Below are positions 56,520 to 64,000 of a stretch of DNA of 64,000 bases, piece by piece. The stretch comes from JAMXLO01 sp963812475 (GTDB taxonomy: Bacteria > Pseudomonadota > Alphaproteobacteria > Acetobacterales > Acetobacteraceae), in the NCBI GenBank assembly GCA_963812475.1, contig CAWEVI010000028.1, positions 122,939 through 186,938 of the forward strand, given 5' to 3'. Below the pieces are notes generated by a model that was not told the origin of the DNA, searched no databases, and saw only the letters and a list, made by a program, of their open reading frames with translations. The translations under genes and the position numbers were made by a program. Numbering within the stretch: the first letter of the stretch is position 1; the number at the start of each line of letters is the position of its first letter.

Positions 56520-57646
56520 GTGCACCGCCGATCACGGTTCCTCAGGCAAACCCCGGGGCCGCTTATCGCACGCTGAAGACCGGGATCGACGACGCCGTGG
56601 CGCGGGTGTTGCAATCGGGCTGGTACGTGCTGGGGCAGGAGGTCCGCTCATTCGAAGCGGAATTTGCCGCCTGGCTGGGTTGCACGGCGGCGATCGGCTG
56701 CGGCAACGGCACGGATGCGTTGGCACTGGCACTGCGTGCTCTCGGGGTTGGGCCGGGCATGAGCGTCGTGACCGTGTCGCATACCGCCGTCGCGACGGTC
56801 GCGGCCATCGAGATGGTCGGCGCCACACCGCTACTGGTCGACATCGAGCCGGAATACTACGGGATGGACCCGGTGGAGTTGGCGGCCGTGCTGGATCATC
56901 CGCCCGCCGGGTCGCCGCCGATCCGCGCAGTGATACCGGTGCACCTGTATGGCCAGCCGGTGGCACTCGATCCGATCATCGCCGCGTGCCGTCGTCACGG
57001 TGTGCCCATCGTGGAAGATTGCGCGCAGGCGCATGGAGCGACGATCGGCGAACGCAAGGTCGGCACATTCACCGAGATCGCGACATTCAGCTTCTATCCG
57101 ACCAAAAATCTCGGAGCGCTCGGCGACGGCGGCATGGTTTCGACGCAGGACGTCGAGCTGGGCGCCAGCGTTGCCGCATTGCGCCAGTACGGCTGGCGGA
57201 ACCACTACATCAGCGACGCGGTGGGCGTGAACAGCCGGCTCGATGAGCTTCAGGCAGCGATCCTCCGCGTGAAGTTGCAACATCTCGATGCACAGAATGC
57301 GCGTCGCCGGGCGATTGCCGCAGCCTACGATGCGGCGCTGCGCGGGACGCCACTGACGCCGCCGGCCCGGCGGAACGGCGTGGGCCATGTCTTCCATCTT
57401 TACGTCCTGCGCGTGCCGGACCGATCATCTGTGCAGGCACGGCTCCGTGCGGCCGGAATCGGCACCGGCATCCACTACCCAAGCCCGGTGCACCTTCAGC
57501 CGGCGTATCGCGAGCGGATCGCGACCGGGCCGTCCGGCTGCCGCGCTTCCGAGATCGCCGCGGGGCAGGTACTCAGTTTGCCGATCTATCCCGAATTGTC
57601 CGACCAGCAGGTTGCACAGGTGTGCGACGCGCTGCGGAACTTCTGA
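56516..57646 (+). CDS. DegT/DnrJ/EryC1/StrS-type sugar aminotransferase
   Basis: 376 residues of the PLP-dependent sugar aminotransferase family. The PLP lysine sits in SFYPTKNLGALGDGG; N-terminal cofactor regions (GNGTDALALALRALG) and C-terminal HYPSPVHLQPAY match the fold. Such enzymes aminate nucleotide keto-sugars. It is coupled to the exporter, which hints at a small secreted or surface glycan, although the rest of a pathway is not here. Confidence 0.9.
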   Translation: MSAPPITVPQANPGAAYRTLKTGIDDAVARVLQSGWYVLGQEVRSFEAEFAAWLGCTAAIGCGNGTDALALALRALGVGPGMSVVTVSHTAVATVAAIEMVGATPLLVDIEPEYYGMDPVELAAVLDHPPAGSPPIRAVIPVHLYGQPVALDPIIAACRRHGVPIVEDCAQAHGATIGERKVGTFTEIATFSFYPTKNLGALGDGGMVSTQDVELGASVAALRQYGWRNHYISDAVGVNSRLDELQAAILRVKLQHLDAQNARRRAIAAAYDAALRGTPLTPPARRNGVGHVFHLYVLRVPDRSSVQARLRAAGIGTGIHYPSPVHLQPAYRERIATGPSGCRASEIAAGQVLSLPIYPELSDQQVAQVCDALRNF

Positions 57647-57671
57647 CTGCGTGGCGCGCGGAACCGCTGGG

Positions 57672-58022
57672 TTATTTGGGCACGACGGTCTGGTTGCCGC
57701 CCGGTGTGCCGGGCGGCGGTATCACCGGCATCGTCCCCTGGGCGGCGGAGGGCAGCGGGGCACGAATGCCCGGATCAACGGCGGGCGGCTGCAACGTACC
57801 ACTCTGCCTGGACAGCCGGTCGCTAAGGTTGCCCCCGCCCGGCGTTCCCGGTGTCCCGACGCCGGGGGCGATCTGTTCCGGAGGCGGCTGGGACGCGCTG
57901 GGCGGAGCAACGCTTGGGTGGGGCTCGTTCGGCGGCGCGGGCTGCGGGTTCTGCGCGCCGGCAACACAAGGCATTGCCAGGCATCCGACCAGGCCGACCA
58001 GGCAGCCGATTTTGCGTATCAT
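57672..58022 (-). CDS. Small proline-rich secreted protein
   Basis: 116 residues with an N-terminal signal (LVGLVGCLAMPCVAGAQ) and a Pro/Gly-rich mature chain (PPNEPHPSVAPPSASQPPPE, GVGTPGTPGGGN) ending TPGGNQTVVPK. Low-complexity, disordered; similar small genes occur in Acetobacteraceae relatives. The function is unknown. Confidence 0.65.
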   Translation of the reverse strand: MIRKIGCLVGLVGCLAMPCVAGAQNPQPAPPNEPHPSVAPPSASQPPPEQIAPGVGTPGTPGGGNLSDRLSRQSGTLQPPAVDPGIRAPLPSAAQGTMPVIPPPGTPGGNQTVVPK

Positions 58023-58146
58023 GGTTCCTCCGTGTTCGTGGGAGCGACGTACTCCATGCCGCTTCGACGGCGCCGACCGATCGGAGCTGAACGCGTCGTG
58101 GTCGCAGATGTTCCGGCTGATCAGCGACGGTTGATCGGGCCAACGA

Positions 58147-59787
58147 TCAGTCCTGATCACAGCGCCGCCTGAGAAAGCTCTTGGGCCAGTAGGTTACCCT
58201 GCTGCGAACGCTGCCTTCGTTGAATGGAATGGGCGGCTCCTCGCGAACGAAGTCCGGATTGCGCGCCAGGAAGGCGTCCGCCGCCGCCAGCGGGTTGTTC
58301 CATGTCCAGTCCGCCGCGGTTCGCGGAGCACCGGCCAGCTGTGCCATGATGCCATCGCATGCGACGATGTAGGATCCGCGCGAGACGAGCGGCGCGTAGA
58401 GATCCAGCTCCGCCGCCACATGTGCCCTGCTGTGGTCTGAGTCGAGGATCACCAGAACGCTCTCCGTCGGGCCGATGCTGTGCCGCACGGCCGCCAGCGT
58501 GCCGGCAGCCGCGGAATTGCCCTCCACCAGCGTGACGCGAGCGGCGAGTGGATGCGCCTCGATCGCAACCCGGTTATACTCGCGGATGTCCACATCGATG
58601 CCGATGACGCGTCCGTGGCCCATCGCCTCAAACAGGCTCGCATAAAAGATCAGCGAACCACCGTGGGCCACGCCGGTTTCCACCACCACGTCGGGTCGGA
58701 CATGCCAGATCACCTCCTGAATGCGGATCATGTCCTCCGGAAGTTGGATCACGGGCCGTCCCAGCCAGGTGAAGCCGTGGACGTACTTTGCATCCCAGCC
58801 GCAGCGCAGCCATGCGGCCGAGACCACCTCGAACGCTCGCGACGTGTCGAATCGATGCTCTTCCGTCGTGCCGTTCGCGTTGAGAACGACTACGCAGCCG
58901 CGGGCCTCGTCAATGGTGAGCATTGGGATTCCTGGTGCAAGGGTCAGCAGCGACGTGAGATCGTCTGTGAGGTTGCCGGACGCCGGCCCGAACTCGGCAT
59001 CGAGCCGCGAGGTGTCGATCGGCAGGAGCCGCACCGTCGGGGCCTCCGCGACAAAGCGCACCTGCCAGCCGAGGTCTTTGCGCAGACGGTCGGCGATGGT
59101 GGCATGGCTCGTGTTGCTGCCGGCGGCGACGTTGTAAATGCGATCCTGTCCCACCGTCGCGATCGCCGGCAACAATCGAACCACGGAGGCAATGCTGACG
59201 TAATCGCGGGTGGAGCCGGGGCCTTGGTGAAACACCACGCTGCCGGTTGGCAAGCCGTCGCGCAGGGCCGCGCCAAGGACCGTCTCGGCCGGCATGCCGG
59301 GCCCGTACACGTTGGACAGTCGGACCACGCGCACCGCCGGTCGCCGATCCGACAGGCATAGCGCCTCGCCGGCCAGCTTCGTCAGGTTGTACAGGTCCGC
59401 CGGATCCGCGGGCAGCGAAGGCAACGCGGTATCCTCATGCGTTGCGCAGGCATGGCGATAGACACGCGTCGAAGACAGCAACAGGAAGGATTCGAAGCGC
59501 AGCTCAGACAGGCAGCGTGCCACAACGCCGACATGTGCCTCCGCCGCATCGATCGGGCGGCTGCGGAAATGTCCGTTCAGACCGATGCAGTCGATGACGT
59601 GGCCGCACGGTTGGCGCGCCGCAAGCAGTGCGGGGACCGCGGCTCTCGTGACGGCATGAACCAGGTGATCCCGGCTTTCCAGCCAGGCGACGAGCGCCGT
59701 GCCGATGAAGCCACCGGCGCCGAGGACCACGAACGGTGCGCTGCGAGCAGACACGGGATGGGAACCGAAGCGTTTTGCCTGCGCCAC
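58147..59787 (-). CDS. Fusion: NAD-dependent epimerase + CmcI-like methyltransferase/hydroxylase
   Basis: 546 residues. Residues 18-285 are an extended SDR sugar epimerase/reductase with the NAD motif VLGAGGFIGTAL and the active-site stretch LLSSTRVYRHA; a Tyr-Lys pair sits in DLYNLTKLAGEA. Residues 290-546 are a CmcI/rhamnosyl O-methyltransferase-like domain with RPDVVVETGVAHGGSLIFYA and VILDSDHSRAHV. The start is a GTG at 59787. A sugar-modifying bifunctional enzyme is a reasonable inference. I know CmcI and epimerase as separate proteins; the fusion is unusual. Confidence 0.85.
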   Translation of the reverse strand: MAQAKRFGSHPVSARSAPFVVLGAGGFIGTALVAWLESRDHLVHAVTRAAVPALLAARQPCGHVIDCIGLNGHFRSRPIDAAEAHVGVVARCLSELRFESFLLLSSTRVYRHACATHEDTALPSLPADPADLYNLTKLAGEALCLSDRRPAVRVVRLSNVYGPGMPAETVLGAALRDGLPTGSVVFHQGPGSTRDYVSIASVVRLLPAIATVGQDRIYNVAAGSNTSHATIADRLRKDLGWQVRFVAEAPTVRLLPIDTSRLDAEFGPASGNLTDDLTSLLTLAPGIPMLTIDEARGCVVVLNANGTTEEHRFDTSRAFEVVSAAWLRCGWDAKYVHGFTWLGRPVIQLPEDMIRIQEVIWHVRPDVVVETGVAHGGSLIFYASLFEAMGHGRVIGIDVDIREYNRVAIEAHPLAARVTLVEGNSAAAGTLAAVRHSIGPTESVLVILDSDHSRAHVAAELDLYAPLVSRGSYIVACDGIMAQLAGAPRTAADWTWNNPLAAADAFLARNPDFVREEPPIPFNEGSVRSRVTYWPKSFLRRRCDQD

Positions 59788-59923
59788 CCTTACGCCTGGG
59801 TGGTAAATTTATCGTTGCCGACCGCGCCTGCCGCGCCGGCCATGCCGATGGGGCTGCGGCAGTTGCATGACGGTCCGGCCCAAGCCCATGTTGGGCCAGG
59901 ATCAGGCCTGTCGGGAGCAACGC

Positions 59924-61768
59924 GTGCCGCCGCCAAGACAGCAGTTTCCGTCGTTCATCTGGCTGGTTGTCGTGGGGCTCGTGGTGGTCACCGCGCTCGG
60001 CCTGTTCTCCAATGGCGGCGGGACCGGCGGCTCCGAGGTGATCCCGTACAGCCAGTTCCAGCAATATCTCGCTGGCAACAAGGTCAAGCAGGTCACCGTC
60101 GCCGGCAATGTGATCCACGGCACACTGACCGAGCCCATGCCGGGCGGCAAAACCGACTTCACCACCATCCAGGTGCCGCCCGACCTGGCCACCCAGCTCG
60201 CGCAGCACAATGTGGAGTTCAGCGGCGCCGCAACCGAGGGCGGTGCGTTCAGCACACTGCTGTCGTGGATCCTGCCGCCGGTGCTGTTCGTCGGCATCTG
60301 GATGTTCGCATCGCGGGCGATGATGGGCGGGCGCGGCGGCGGCTTCGGCGGCGGCCTGCTGTCGGTGGGTCGCTCGAAGGCCAAGCTGGTGGCCGAGACC
60401 GACGTGAAGGTCACCTTCAACGACGTGGCCGGCGTGGACGAAGCCAAGGAGGAACTGCACGAGATCATCGACTTCCTGAAGCGGCCGGAAGAGTTCACCA
60501 GGCTCGGCGCGCATATCCCGCGCGGCATCCTGCTGGTCGGGCCGCCCGGGACCGGTAAGACGCTGCTGGCACGTGCGGTGGCCGGGGAGGCGGGTGTGCC
60601 GTTCTATTCCACCAACGGCGCCGAGTTCGTCGAGATGTTCGTGGGCGTCGGGGCCGCCCGCGTGCGCGATCTGTTCGAACAGGCGCGGAAGACCTCGCCG
60701 TGCATCATCTTCATCGACGAACTGGATGCGCTGGGACGGGCGCGTGGCGTCAGTCCGGTGGCGGGGCAGGACGAGAAGGAACAGACGCTCAATCAGCTGC
60801 TGGCCGAAATGGACGGGTTCGATCGGTCGGTGGCGATCGTGATCCTGGCGGCGACCAACCGGCCGGAGATTCTGGATCCGGCGCTGCTGCGGGCCGGACG
60901 GTTTGACCGGCAGGTACTGGTGGATCGGCCGGACAAAAAAGGCAGGGTGGACATCCTGCGCATCCATTTGAAGAACCTGAAACTGGCCGAGGATGTGAAG
61001 CTGGAGGAGATCGCGGCTCTGACGCCTGGCTTCACGGGGGCCGATTTGGCAAATCTTGCGAACGAGGCAGCCGTATTGGCGACGCGGCGTGGCGCGGAGT
61101 TGATCGCGGAGAGCGACTTCACCGGGGCCGTGGAGCGGATCGTCGCCGGACTGGAGAAGAAATCGCGCATCCTGATTCCACGCGAGCGGCGCGTTGTGGC
61201 CTACCACGAGATGGGGCATGCGCTGATCGCGCTGGCAATTCCCGGCAGCGATCCGGTGCAGAAGGTGTCGATCATCCCGCGCGGCATCGGTGCGCTGGGC
61301 TACACGCTGCAACGGCCGACGGACGACAGGTTCCTGATGGGCAGGCAGGAACTGGCGGACAAGATGACCGTCCTGATGGGAGGGCGGGCGGCGGAAATCC
61401 TGCTGGACGAGGACGTTTCCACCGGGGCCGCCGACGATCTGGCGAAGGCGACGGACATCGCGCGGGGGATCGTGCTGCGGTTCGGGATGGACGATCGACT
61501 TGGGCCGGTGGCGTGGGACACCGAACCGGGGCAGTTCCTGCAGCAGCCCGGCGTATTCTGGCGGCCGCGGCAGTTCAGCGACGAGACGGCGCACGAGATC
61601 GACGTGGCGGTTCGCTCGCGTCTGGAGGGCGCGCTGGCGCGGGCGGTGGATATCCTGACAGTGAATCGGGCGGAGCTGGATGAAGGGGCGGCGGCGCTGC
61701 TGGCGCATGAGTCGCTGTCGGCGGACGAGCTGCCGAAGCCGAGAGCTGAGATCGCGGCGGCGCGGTGA
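59924..61768 (+). CDS. ftsH: FtsH-family ATP-dependent zinc metalloprotease (FtsH paralogue)
   Basis: 614 residues from a GTG at 59924, six bases after GGGAG; the ATG at 59867 would add 19 residues without a ribosome site. Two N-terminal membrane helices flank a periplasmic FtsH-ext domain. The AAA+ core has GPPGTGKT, FIDELDALG and the second region of homology (ATNRPEILDPALLRAGRFDR). The zinc site is HEMGH at His428. A third metal ligand region follows. The Met in HEMGH differs from the common HEAGH. Probably a membrane protein quality-control protease, perhaps a second copy. Confidence 0.92.
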   Translation: MPPPRQQFPSFIWLVVVGLVVVTALGLFSNGGGTGGSEVIPYSQFQQYLAGNKVKQVTVAGNVIHGTLTEPMPGGKTDFTTIQVPPDLATQLAQHNVEFSGAATEGGAFSTLLSWILPPVLFVGIWMFASRAMMGGRGGGFGGGLLSVGRSKAKLVAETDVKVTFNDVAGVDEAKEELHEIIDFLKRPEEFTRLGAHIPRGILLVGPPGTGKTLLARAVAGEAGVPFYSTNGAEFVEMFVGVGAARVRDLFEQARKTSPCIIFIDELDALGRARGVSPVAGQDEKEQTLNQLLAEMDGFDRSVAIVILAATNRPEILDPALLRAGRFDRQVLVDRPDKKGRVDILRIHLKNLKLAEDVKLEEIAALTPGFTGADLANLANEAAVLATRRGAELIAESDFTGAVERIVAGLEKKSRILIPRERRVVAYHEMGHALIALAIPGSDPVQKVSIIPRGIGALGYTLQRPTDDRFLMGRQELADKMTVLMGGRAAEILLDEDVSTGAADDLAKATDIARGIVLRFGMDDRLGPVAWDTEPGQFLQQPGVFWRPRQFSDETAHEIDVAVRSRLEGALARAVDILTVNRAELDEGAAALLAHESLSADELPKPRAEIAAAR

Positions 61769-61823
61769 GGGTAGAATCACTTTGCACGGCGCGATGTCGG
61801 CGACCGGCGATGAAAGAGTGACG

Positions 61824-62906
61824 ATGAAGGCCACGGTTCATGGGGCGCCGACGGTGTCCGACAGCCGCGACAGCAATGCGGTCGCGCCGTTGCTTCGGGT
61901 CAGTGATCTGCGCGTTTCGTTCAAGCTCGACGAAGGCATGGTTCGCGCCGTGGATGGCGTGAGCTTCGACGTATTTCCCGGCCAGGTGGTTGGGATCGTC
62001 GGTGAGAGCGGTTGCGGCAAGAGCGTGACGATGAAGGCGATCCTGCAACTGGTCGAGCCGCCCGGGCGGATCACCGGCGGCCAGATACTCTATCGTCAAA
62101 GCGCAGATGAGGCGATCGACCTGACGCGACTCCCGCCGCGCGGCCCGATGATGCGCGCGTTGCGCGGCGCGGACATCGCGCTCATCCCGCAGGAACCGAT
62201 GGCGGCGTTCAGCCCCGTGCATACGGTGGGCGAACAGATCGTCGAGGCGATCATGCTGCATGGAAGCCAGCGGTACGGTCGGACGATCAATCGCCGCGAG
62301 GCACGCGCGATCACCGTCGATCTGTTCCGCGATGTCGGCATATCCATGCCGGAACAGCGCATCGATGCCTATTCATGGCAACTCTCCGGCGGTCTGCGTC
62401 AGCGCGCCATGATCGCGATGGCGCTGTCCTGCAAGCCGCGGCTGCTGATCGCCGACGAGCCGACGACGGCCATCGACGTGACGACCCAGGCGCAGATTCT
62501 TGCGTTGTTGCGCGAACTTCAGCGAAAGTACGACACCGCGATCATCTTTATCACCCACGACCTTGGCGTCATCGCGCAGATGGCGAACTACGTCGTTGTC
62601 ATGTATCTGGGGCGCGTCATGGAGGAAGGTCCGGTCGATGAGATCTTCCATGCGCCCCGGCACCCCTACACCAGGGCGTTGCTGCGATCGATTCCAAGCA
62701 TGCAAGGCGAGACCCGCACCGCGCTGCCGATCATCAAGGGGACGCTGCCGCATCCGTTCAACCGCCCGTCGGGGTGTCCGTTCCATCCGCGCTGCGATGA
62801 CGTTATGCCGGAGCGGTGCACGAAGGCTGTTCCGATGCTTCACTCGGTCGGACAGCGACGGGCGGTGAGCTGCTTCCTGCACAGCGAACTGGCCGAACCG
62901 GCATGA
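61824..62906 (+). CDS. dppD: Oligo/dipeptide ABC transporter ATPase (DppD/OppD-like)
   Basis: 360 residues from ATG 61824 (GAAAGAG nearby). Walker A GESGCGKSVT, signature LSGGLRQRAMIAMAL, Walker B LLIADEPTTAID. The C-terminal oligopeptide-transport domain has the conserved HPYTRALLRSIP and CPFHPRC (iron-sulfur-like cysteines). It is tightly coupled to dppF. No permease or binding-protein genes are in the window, so these ATPases may be orphans or part of an operon extending to the right. Confidence 0.93.
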   Translation: MKATVHGAPTVSDSRDSNAVAPLLRVSDLRVSFKLDEGMVRAVDGVSFDVFPGQVVGIVGESGCGKSVTMKAILQLVEPPGRITGGQILYRQSADEAIDLTRLPPRGPMMRALRGADIALIPQEPMAAFSPVHTVGEQIVEAIMLHGSQRYGRTINRREARAITVDLFRDVGISMPEQRIDAYSWQLSGGLRQRAMIAMALSCKPRLLIADEPTTAIDVTTQAQILALLRELQRKYDTAIIFITHDLGVIAQMANYVVVMYLGRVMEEGPVDEIFHAPRHPYTRALLRSIPSMQGETRTALPIIKGTLPHPFNRPSGCPFHPRCDDVMPERCTKAVPMLHSVGQRRAVSCFLHSELAEPA

Positions 62907-63941
62907 CCGGCGTGTCTGTCGTGGCTTCGGGCGTGCCACTGCTCGACGTTCGCGGCCTGCGCAAGTTCTTCCCGATCGCAAGGGGCGTGTTTCGGCGCGT
63001 TGTCGGGACCGTGCGCGCGGTCGATGACGTGAGCTTCACCGTGCAGGAAGGCGAAACGCTTGGCCTGGTGGGTGAAAGCGGTTGCGGCAAGACGACGGCC
63101 TCGCGCTGCATCCTGCGGGCCATCGATCCGACCGCCGGACAGGTCCTGTATCGCACCCGGGGCAACCAGGTGGTCGATCTGGCGCCGATGTCGCGCGCCG
63201 AACTGGCGCCGCTGCGGCGGGACATCCAAATGATCTTCCAGGACCCGTTCGGATCGCTCAATCCGCGCATGACGCTGTTCGACAATGTCGGCGAGCCGCT
63301 TCTGGTCAACGGCGTCAGGCGTCGCAGGGAACGCATGGATCGCGTGGCCGACTTGCTGCGGCTTGTCGGATTGCGGCCGGAGTTCATGCACCGCTTTCCG
63401 CATGCGTTCAGTGGCGGGCAGCGCCAGCGCATCGGCATCGCCCGCGCGCTGGCGACCAACCCGCGCTTGGTGGTGGCGGATGAACCTGTCTCGGCGCTAG
63501 ATGTTTCAGTGCAGGCGCAGGTGCTGAACCTGCTGCTGGAACTCCAGTCGTCGCTGCGACTGACTTTCGTGTTTGTCGCGCACGATCTTTCCGTGGTGCG
63601 GCACATATCCGACCGTGTGGCGGTGATGTATGTCGGTCAGCTGGTCGAACTTGCGCCGACAGCCGCGGTGTTTGCGCGTCCCCGACATCCTGTACACGGC
63701 AGCGCTCATGCGGGCGGTCCCGGTGCCGGACCCGCGCGTGTCGGCGGCCGATGCGATCCTTTCAGGCGAGGTGCCCAGCCCGGCGTCCCCACCATCCGGT
63801 TGCTATTTCCATCCGCGCTGCCGGTTCGCCGAGGACCGCTGCCGGCGTGAAACGCCGGTGTTGCGTGAGCTGATTCCCGGACATTTCGCGCGGTGCCATC
63901 TGGCCGAGCAACTGACGCTGGGCGGCAGCGAAACAGGCTGA
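62903..63941 (+). CDS. dppF: Oligo/dipeptide ABC transporter ATPase (DppF/OppF-like) with late frame disruption
   Basis: ATG at 62903 overlaps the dppD stop. Walker A GESGCGKTTA, signature FSGGQRQRIGIARAL, Walker B LVVADEPVSALD. After AVFARPRHP near 63690 the frame changes: the usual YTAALMRAVP and CYFHPRCRFAEDRCRRE continue in another frame to 63941. One extra base around 63689-63692 would repair a 345-residue protein. Without repair the protein has an abnormal tail that ends at 63850. Indel or assembly error, see findings. Confidence 0.8.
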
Positions 63942-63954
63942 CGCGATAGGGCGA

Positions 63955-64000
63955 TCACGGATGCTTCGGCACGATCAGCGCATCGACCGCGGTGATGTGC
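63955..64000 (-). CDS. C-terminal fragment, possibly a fasciclin-domain protein
   Basis: The last 14 codons before a TGA at 63955-63957 read HITAVDALIVPKHP on the minus strand. This looks like the end of a fasciclin (FAS1) domain, which typically closes with a V-I-D-x-V-L-x-P pattern. Only the tail is visible, so the assignment is tentative. Confidence 0.4.
   Translation of the reverse strand, partial: HITAVDALIVPKHP

Noticed and set aside
59504..61834. 776-codon open frame opposite ftsH
   Set aside because: It is antisense to a well-supported FtsH gene, has no recognised motif and shows the usual Arg/His/Gln-rich composition of GC-rich shadows.
1..64000. tRNA/rRNA genes and CRISPR arrays
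   Set aside because: I looked through the intergenic gaps by eye and saw no cloverleaf-like or rRNA-like sequence and no regularly spaced direct repeats; a covariance search could still find a small RNA.

Overview
The window is GC-rich, gene-dense DNA from an alphaproteobacterium. The order ispDF - dusB (nifR3) - ntrB - ntrC - ntrY - ntrX, an AcpXL/LpxXL fatty-acid cluster and many 4-base start/stop overlaps all point there. Several small secreted proteins and the GH16 enzyme with a repeat-rich tail look like Acetobacteraceae or other Rhodospirillales. That family-level guess rests on style, not on a marker gene. No rRNA, tRNA or CRISPR array was recognised.

Layout. 1-3601 (minus): a cation/proton antiporter operon mrpE-F-G-(A'/B)-C-D, with mrpD running off the left edge. 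3716-7869 (minus): an RND efflux permease and its lipoprotein adaptor. 8043-13580: glutaminase, a lipase-like hydrolase, an AI-2E-family membrane protein and a membrane-anchored metallophosphoesterase. 13902-15065: an IS630-type insertion sequence. 15451-18147: a large modular GH16 glycosidase. 18322-20448: small secreted proteins and an orphan substrate-binding-like protein. 20561-26950 (minus): acpXL-fabZ-fabF2-fabF1-SDR-adh-lpxXL, the gene set that in rhizobia makes a very-long-chain fatty acid on a dedicated carrier protein and transfers it to lipid A. 27430-36093: isoprenoid enzyme IspDF, divergent from dusB-ntrB-ntrC-ntrY-ntrX (nitrogen control). 36264-46217: D-amino-acid aminotransferase, two genes broken at one shared junction (a GH13 debranching enzyme and a MetE-like gene), a D-cysteine desulfhydrase/ACC-deaminase family enzyme, MsrP, a frameshifted hybrid kinase, and a small-peptide/unknown-protein pair. 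46483-51406 (minus): a GldA-GldF-GldG-DUF4340 ABC system plus a Nudix hydrolase. 51556-64000: class II aldolase, ComM, YceI, an MFS exporter with a DegT aminotransferase, an unusual epimerase-CmcI fusion, an FtsH paralogue, two dipeptide-ABC ATPases and the tail of a possible fasciclin gene.

The points most worth following are: (1) the complete AcpXL/LpxXL cluster with a second ketosynthase that has lost its catalytic Cys; (2) a precise chromosomal junction that truncates two convergent genes; (3) four one-base frame lesions, all in the same direction, in ntrC, a hybrid kinase (twice) and dppF, which may be real decay or assembly errors; (4) a hybrid kinase joined to a TolB/TPR-like output module; (5) an Mrp operon in the order used by membrane-bound hydrogenase complexes; and (6) families of REP-like palindromes between operons.
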